From Breviolum minutum Mf 1.05b.01 (lineage: Eukaryota; Sar; Dinophyceae; Suessiales; Symbiodiniaceae): a stretch of 64,000 bases of DNA. Of the stretch, positions 59,461-64,000 are shown piece by piece. A program made the position numbers and the translations under genes. The number at the start of each line of letters is the position of its first letter. Positions within the stretch are counted from its first letter, which is position 1. The notes under the pieces are model-generated. The model saw only the letters and a list, made by a program, of their open reading frames with translations. It had not been told where the DNA came from and made no database searches. The DNA lies in contig DF239877.1 of NCBI GenBank assembly GCA_000507305.1, positions 86,567 to 150,566 of the forward strand, written 5' to 3'.

Positions 59461-60505
59461 GTAATCGCATCAGGGACAAGGGTTGCCATGTCACCTCGAT
59501 GCTTCCAACCAGCTATTTGCTGGAATCTAATTATAATACTATAGACTATAGATATAGATTAATATAAATGATATGCATACAAATAGCATCTCCCTTTGTA
59601 CCTTTTGTATCATTTGAAGATGGTGAAATTCGTTAATAGAAACTGGAGAGAAGCCTTTCATACGTTTGAATTGAATGTCCGGAAAATTCGGTCGCAAAAC
59701 ATCCGGAAACGAGACACATGCGCCATCCGCTATAGAAAACTGATGTGGCCAACTTTCAGGAAGGATCGTAAAACGCCCATGAATGTCCTTAGACGCCCTT
59801 GAAGCAAAAGACAAATACACAAAAAAGCTTTCAACTCAAAAAGCAAATTGTTTGCCGCAAAATTTTTGGATGAATGACCAAGCCCTTTCAGGGTTAACCA
59901 CTAGTCACGGAGATCTGTTGCACAATTTGTTTGAAGACTTGTGATCAGGAATCCCTGTCAGGTTCAACAATTGTACGTACACGTCTGTAAGGAGTCCCTC
60001 TTTGACTTCAACACTTGCGATGTGAAATCTTCAAGTTGTTACAAACCTGTGCTGCAGCTCACACTTGCAACAACATTATTGCACATGCTTGGCAAGCAGC
60101 TAGCATTGGCACTTCTTGCGCCACGCTTCCATGCCTAAACATCGCCGCTTTACATAGTTTCGTCGCTGACTGTCAAAGAGTTCAAGTCAATACATATCAT
60201 AAAGATTAAGGTCCATCTTGGGCGCACATGATTCAAAGCTGACTGTCATGAATGGGCCTCTGGATAGCATGCCCTTTGTGTGTACCACTACTTGTGCGGG
60301 CGGATTATTCTTACGGGGTGTCTCTGTGGTATGGTTCTGCATGCTCTTCTGGTGCAAGTGAGGCTGTTGCGCTTCTGCAAGAAACCTCTCCCTTTTCATT
60401 GCCAGTTGTGTTTCTTTTGTCCGTGTTTGTGACTGAACTTGGTTTGTTTCACTCAAGTCAGTGTCGTTCACTTGGCCGTGCGATTTGCGACCTTTAGCAT
60501 GCCAG
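59461..60505. other. No gene recognised
   Basis: Unique AT-rich sequence. A hydrophobic frame at 60252-60497 (SLPVVFLLSVFVTELGLF) could be a membrane segment, but it lacks splice support and is not called. Confidence 0.35.
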
Positions 60506-60735
60506 GCTGCATCTGATGACCCGATACTCAAGCAATTGGTCTACTTCTCAGATTGGATTCCGGGCAAAAAAGCCTGCAAGGAAAAAGGCTAGGAGTGTGG
60601 CATGGAGAATGCCTGCCTGCGTTTTCCTTTCTCGAAGCCCAAGGTCTGCCCGAGCAAATCTGTGCTTCTCGACCGCCCAATTCCCAAGGTGGCTCAAGCC
60701 TTCAAGGCCATTTTCTTCGAAAGTCAAATTAGTGC
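60506..60735 (+). CDS. Unidentified exon(s), frame broken by one TAG
   Basis: After the acceptor catgccag (60505), the frame reads SDDPILKQLVYFSDWIPGKK, then ACK. It meets an in-frame TAG at 60590-60592 and continues in the same frame with GMENACLRFPFSKPKV, then VLLDRPIPKVAQAFKAIFF. Both halves look coding. Removing the 12-nt block 60581-60592 (GA..AG, between AAG and GAG) keeps the frame and drops the stop; a point mutation or a pseudogene would explain it equally well. Family unknown. Confidence 0.4.
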
Positions 60736-62341
60736 TGGTTTGGTCGTACGAATAGATATGTGCAAAATTGTGTTGTTACAAATATATGTATGGATGGATA
60801 CATGTATGTATACTCTGTGTCATTGATGTCAATATGTGTATAAACAACATATTATATGTCTATGTCTATGTACACACTTTTGGCCAAAGATCGAGGAGTA
60901 GTAAAGCAACACTCAAAAAAAACCGATAGTATTAAGTCATGTAGTTAGCTACAAAATATTTTTAAGAAACAAAATGGTATGCCGAAAAACCTGTCAAACA
61001 ATTTTTGGCAAATGACATAGGATTCGGCTACATTCGAAGCTTGCTGTTCTCAAGTCATATGCCTCTGAACAAATCCTTCTATAATGCCCTCGGACGCTTG
61101 CTAACAAGAACAACATGTCCTGGGATTTCCCTGAGTACTTACTTTCGAGTCACTCGAGAATAGCTAGCACGTGTGAGGCAAGTGCGAGGTACTGTATTCC
61201 AAAAGTACCAAGTCATTTGCCTCTAATCACTTCTACACTGAAGGATGCCATGGAGGTCTGCTAGGGCTAGGGCGCATGTACAGCCAGATGACCTAGGATT
61301 CGCGGGTCTTTGAAGTACTTTGTTGAGGCACTCATGACAAAACACTCTCATGATTTCCCTGCCGTGCCTCGGTTTTCTCCTGCTGTGCCTGTGTTTCTCC
61401 GCTGTGCCTGACATGTTTGGTTTTCTTTTCAATTCTTACTGCATCGATCCAAAGTGCATTGGCGCTTGAATTTTTCGAACCATTGTATGTGATACTTTTT
61501 CAACCAATTTTCACCGTTGGGCTTGGCATTTTGATATTCCATTGGTTGTGTTTTTTTCCATTCAATTTCGTTACCACTTGATGACGAAGCTTGTTGAAGC
61601 TTCATCTTCTTCACTTTCTGATTTTCCACAAATTGTCAAAATCTGTGTAGTTTGGTTCTACATTCCACCATTCCCGGATCAATGATGGCATTGATAACTT
61701 TGCTTATAATATAAGGTGTTGCGCCAATATATTATTCGCAATACTATTTGAACAAACAATTAGTTTCTTTGAATGATATTACAAAAACCAGCCCAAAGGC
61801 TAGGTGAAGTTTCACCTTGCCTTGCGAACGGAGTGAGAATATGGAGGGGATGTGGGGGAGGGGGTGTGCTAACATAGGGGCTTAAAGATCCAGCCCTAGG
61901 TGGTGAGTAGGCGTGGGCAAATCGCTGTTTTTTAGCCCTTTGTACCACTAGGCAATTGTGCCACGGCCTCTATGGCACTATAACTCTTTACCAACAGAGC
62001 CACATTTGACCCCTTGTTTTTTTTCGAAAAAATCACATGCATCGCCAAAAGATGCAAATGCTCCGCATCAACTTGCCAGAAAAAAGAACCTGTTGGCTTT
62101 CGATCCCCCCCTCTCAGGCATAAGTATGGAAAAATCATCTCACACGTTTTCCAGTTTTCCACTAGAAGAAAAAAAGGCATTGTCATCATCGTCATCATCA
62201 TCATCATCATCATCATCGTCATCATCATCATCATCATCACCGAACACATCAGCGGCAAAACGCACAGACTTTGCCTGATCGCCTTCGTCCGGGCAGTCTG
62301 AAGTTAATTTGCATGATCGGCACTGTACTGCAGACATGTTG
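60736..62341. other. No gene recognised; AT-rich, (CAT)n at 62179-62240
   Basis: AT-rich unique sequence to about 61800. An imperfect (CAT/CGT)n microsatellite lies at 62179-62240; poly-Ser, poly-Ile, poly-Asp and poly-Met frames over it are artefacts. Confidence 0.5.
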
Positions 62342-62910
62342 AAGCCTCCAATGCAGAGATATTGCGCAAGAAAGTTGATGTTGCTTCAGAACCTTCTTTG
62401 AGGCATACTCATCTATCCCTTCGCGTGCAGTGGTCTCCCATTCCTTTTTGGATGCGTAAGATGCTACTATCTCCCCAACTCTCCCACTGCAAACGGTTCT
62501 TTGGAGGACTGCAGTCTAAAATCCCCACTCGTACGTTTGCTCTTGGAACATTTGTCAGGCCATGGTGACCCATCCACTTGCTGAAGAAGCTATTCACTTC
62601 CGAAAGGCCACTGCCTCAGCACATTTGGACCAAGTGAGGAAATTTGAAAAAGCCAACGAAAAAAGTCTCAGTTTGGCCGAGGTTGAGCCTCCGACATCAC
62701 GTGTAATGCTGTGGAGCCCTGATGGCAAACCGCTTGGGGAGGCAAGTGCCAAAGCTGCGGCTTCCCCAGAGGCTCGTTCGTGCTGGTTACCACTCGGGCA
62801 CGGGGCAGCTCTTCTTGGAGCAAGTTGATACGACTTTCATTCAAGAAGTCTGTAGAAACAAGGGTGTGTTGATCTTGAAGCGAAATCGATTTGGGATTAC
62901 AATTTGTTGA
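62342..62910 (+). CDS. Unidentified protein with a candidate 28-nt intron
   Basis: A first piece near 62343-62395 reads EASNAEILRKKVDVASE (helical). Exon 62559-62741, after tttgtcag, reads HPLAEEAIHFRKATASAHLD, QVRKFEKANEKSLSLAEVE and SPDGKPLGE. The frame then changes: 62770-62910 reads RLVRAGYHSGTGQLFLEQVD, then TTFIQEVCRNKGVLIL, to a stop. The 28 nt between (62742-62769) begin GCAAGT and end cttccccag, which are good GC-type 5' and 3' splice signals, and removing them joins GE to RL in phase. Staying in the first frame instead gives a low-complexity Ala-rich tail. No family is recognised. Confidence 0.55.
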
Positions 62911-63024
62911 GCACTTCCTCGATTGCTGTTTTTTGGGGGTTAAAGAGCCCAGTCTTAGCCATTGGGCGAAAACAGAAACTGTAAGGATTCTGACATGCAA
63001 AAACTCAAATCTTTATGCCTCAAA

Positions 63025-63360
63025 ATCCAACTTCAATACTGAACTGTCCCTTTCATGAATTGTTCCTTCACTGAACTGTTGCTTTGCTGAACGAACTGTT
63101 CCTTGACTGAAATTTTCCGTTGCTGAATAGTTCCTGGCCTGAACTGTTCTTTTATTGACTTTTACTTTGACTGAATTGTTCCTGTACTGAACTGTTCCTT
63201 TATTGAAGTAAACCTTTACTGCTTTGTTCCTTTACTGACCTGTTTCTCACCGAACTAGTTCTATTCCTTTCCTGAGCCGTTCCTCTACTGAACCGTTCCT
63301 TTGCTGAATTATCCCTTTATTGAACTGTTTCTTTGCTGAACCGTTCCTGTTTGAATTTCC
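63025..63360. repeat. Degenerate minisatellite, CTGAACTGTTCCTTTA unit
   Basis: About 18 diverged copies of a 15-18-nt unit, consensus near CTGAACTGTTCCTTTA, in tandem with small indels. No coding signal. It looks like an old tandem expansion. Confidence 0.85.
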
Positions 63361-63732
63361 ATACAACGGGAATTTCTCAACCAATCTTCCTTTGAATATA
63401 CGGAAACGATTTGTACATAGTGATTGGCCGCATATTCTGCATGATGTTGTATATATTGGTATGTTGCCTAGGCATGTCCTATCTTTTTGAGGAACAAGCG
63501 CGGCAGTGACAGTCGGAAAGACTATTGCTCCTAAACGACTAAACATATGCTTCGCTCTGATTTCCCTTTCCTTGTTGACAACCATGAAAACGATTCATTA
63601 AAGTATGAGAGCCTCTAGATGTATCTCATTTTACTTCAAAAAGGATGTGGGTATGACAACGCCATGTAATGATATGTAATGCTTGGTATAGAAAATATAC
63701 ATTGTTACAATTTACTGTGTAAGAGTAGTGAT

Positions 63733-63981
63733 GGGGCATGGGGCATAGTTCGTTCATCCATTTTCACCTCATCATATCACCATCCACCATATCCATTTTT
63801 CACCATCATTTTTCACCCACCATATCACCAAGAAAAATCACATCCATCAACCCATTTCATGCACCCATCTCATTATCATTTTTCAACTCCATTTTTCTTC
63901 ACATTCATATCATCATTTTTTTTCCTCATCAATCATCTTCTACTATCATCTCATCATCATTTGAACTATGCCCCATGCCCC
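63733..63981. mobile_element. MITE-like 249-bp element with 19-bp inverted repeats
   Basis: The left end, 63733-63751, is ggggcatggggcatagttc, and the right end, 63963-63981, is its perfect reverse complement. The interior is a pyrimidine-rich CCATTTTTCACC/CATCATTTTTC degenerate repeat with no coding capacity. The ends imply either a non-autonomous inverted-repeat element or a large hairpin. No clear target-site duplication is seen. The real ends could extend slightly further with one mismatch (atg/cat outside both arms). Confidence 0.55.
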
Positions 63982-64000
63982 TTCATAGAATTTAGGTTAG

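Noticed and set aside
62140..62337. Poly-Asp / poly-Met frames as acidic proteins
   Set aside because: (CAT)n microsatellite translation.

Overview
The window is nuclear DNA of a dinoflagellate, most likely a Symbiodiniaceae/Suessiales-type alga. Evidence in the sequence: every gene I can recognise is on the + strand in a head-to-tail array; genes are cut into many very short exons; and the splice junctions that I could fix by reading phase and protein-family alignment use GT, GC and GA donors almost interchangeably (by hand about 25 GT, 13 GC and 9 GA), nearly always with an AG|G acceptor. That donor usage is known from Symbiodinium-type genomes. Because exons are so short, single open frames say little here. 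The gene models below were built by joining exons, and none has transcript support.

Layout. 1-2.0 kb: spacer with a decamer repeat. 2.0-4.5 kb: tRNA(Ile)-lysidine synthase (TilS) with a signal-peptide-like leader. 4.8-5.5 kb: end of an unidentified gene. 5.5-11.3 kb: calcium-dependent protein kinase (kinase domain in about 16 exons, then an EF-hand). 13.8-16.6 kb: a J-domain protein with frame irregularities and probable further exons. 18.7-20.4 kb: a J-domain / parallel beta-helix / WW-domain protein, an unusual fusion. 20.4-26.9 kb: exon fragments only. 27.0-29.4 kb: LmbE/PIG-L family deacetylase. 30.3-35.0 kb: exons of one or more unidentified proteins, the last with a weak ATP-grasp look. 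35.5-36.9 kb: DNAJB12/14-like J-protein. 38.4-40.3 kb: a BART-domain-like protein and a possible N-terminal part. 41.3-46.4 kb: a long coiled-coil protein in about 20 tiny exons. 46.4-55.6 kb: mostly unexplained, with microsatellites. 55.6-58.8 kb: complete 17-exon mitochondrial-type 3-hydroxyacyl-CoA dehydrogenase. 59-62.9 kb: exons of unidentified proteins. 63.0-64.0 kb: a degenerate minisatellite and a 249-bp element with 19-bp inverted repeats.

The genes do not form one pathway. They cover organelle metabolism and tRNA modification (HADH, TilS), chaperone partners (three J-proteins in 23 kb), Ca2+ signalling (CDPK), a GPI/sugar deacetylase and probable cytoskeletal or ciliary proteins. 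The most interesting signals are at RNA level: candidate micro-introns of 20 and 28 nt that restore reading frame, introns bounded by direct repeats that duplicate the downstream exon start, exons of only 13 and 17 nt, and the J / beta-helix / WW fusion.
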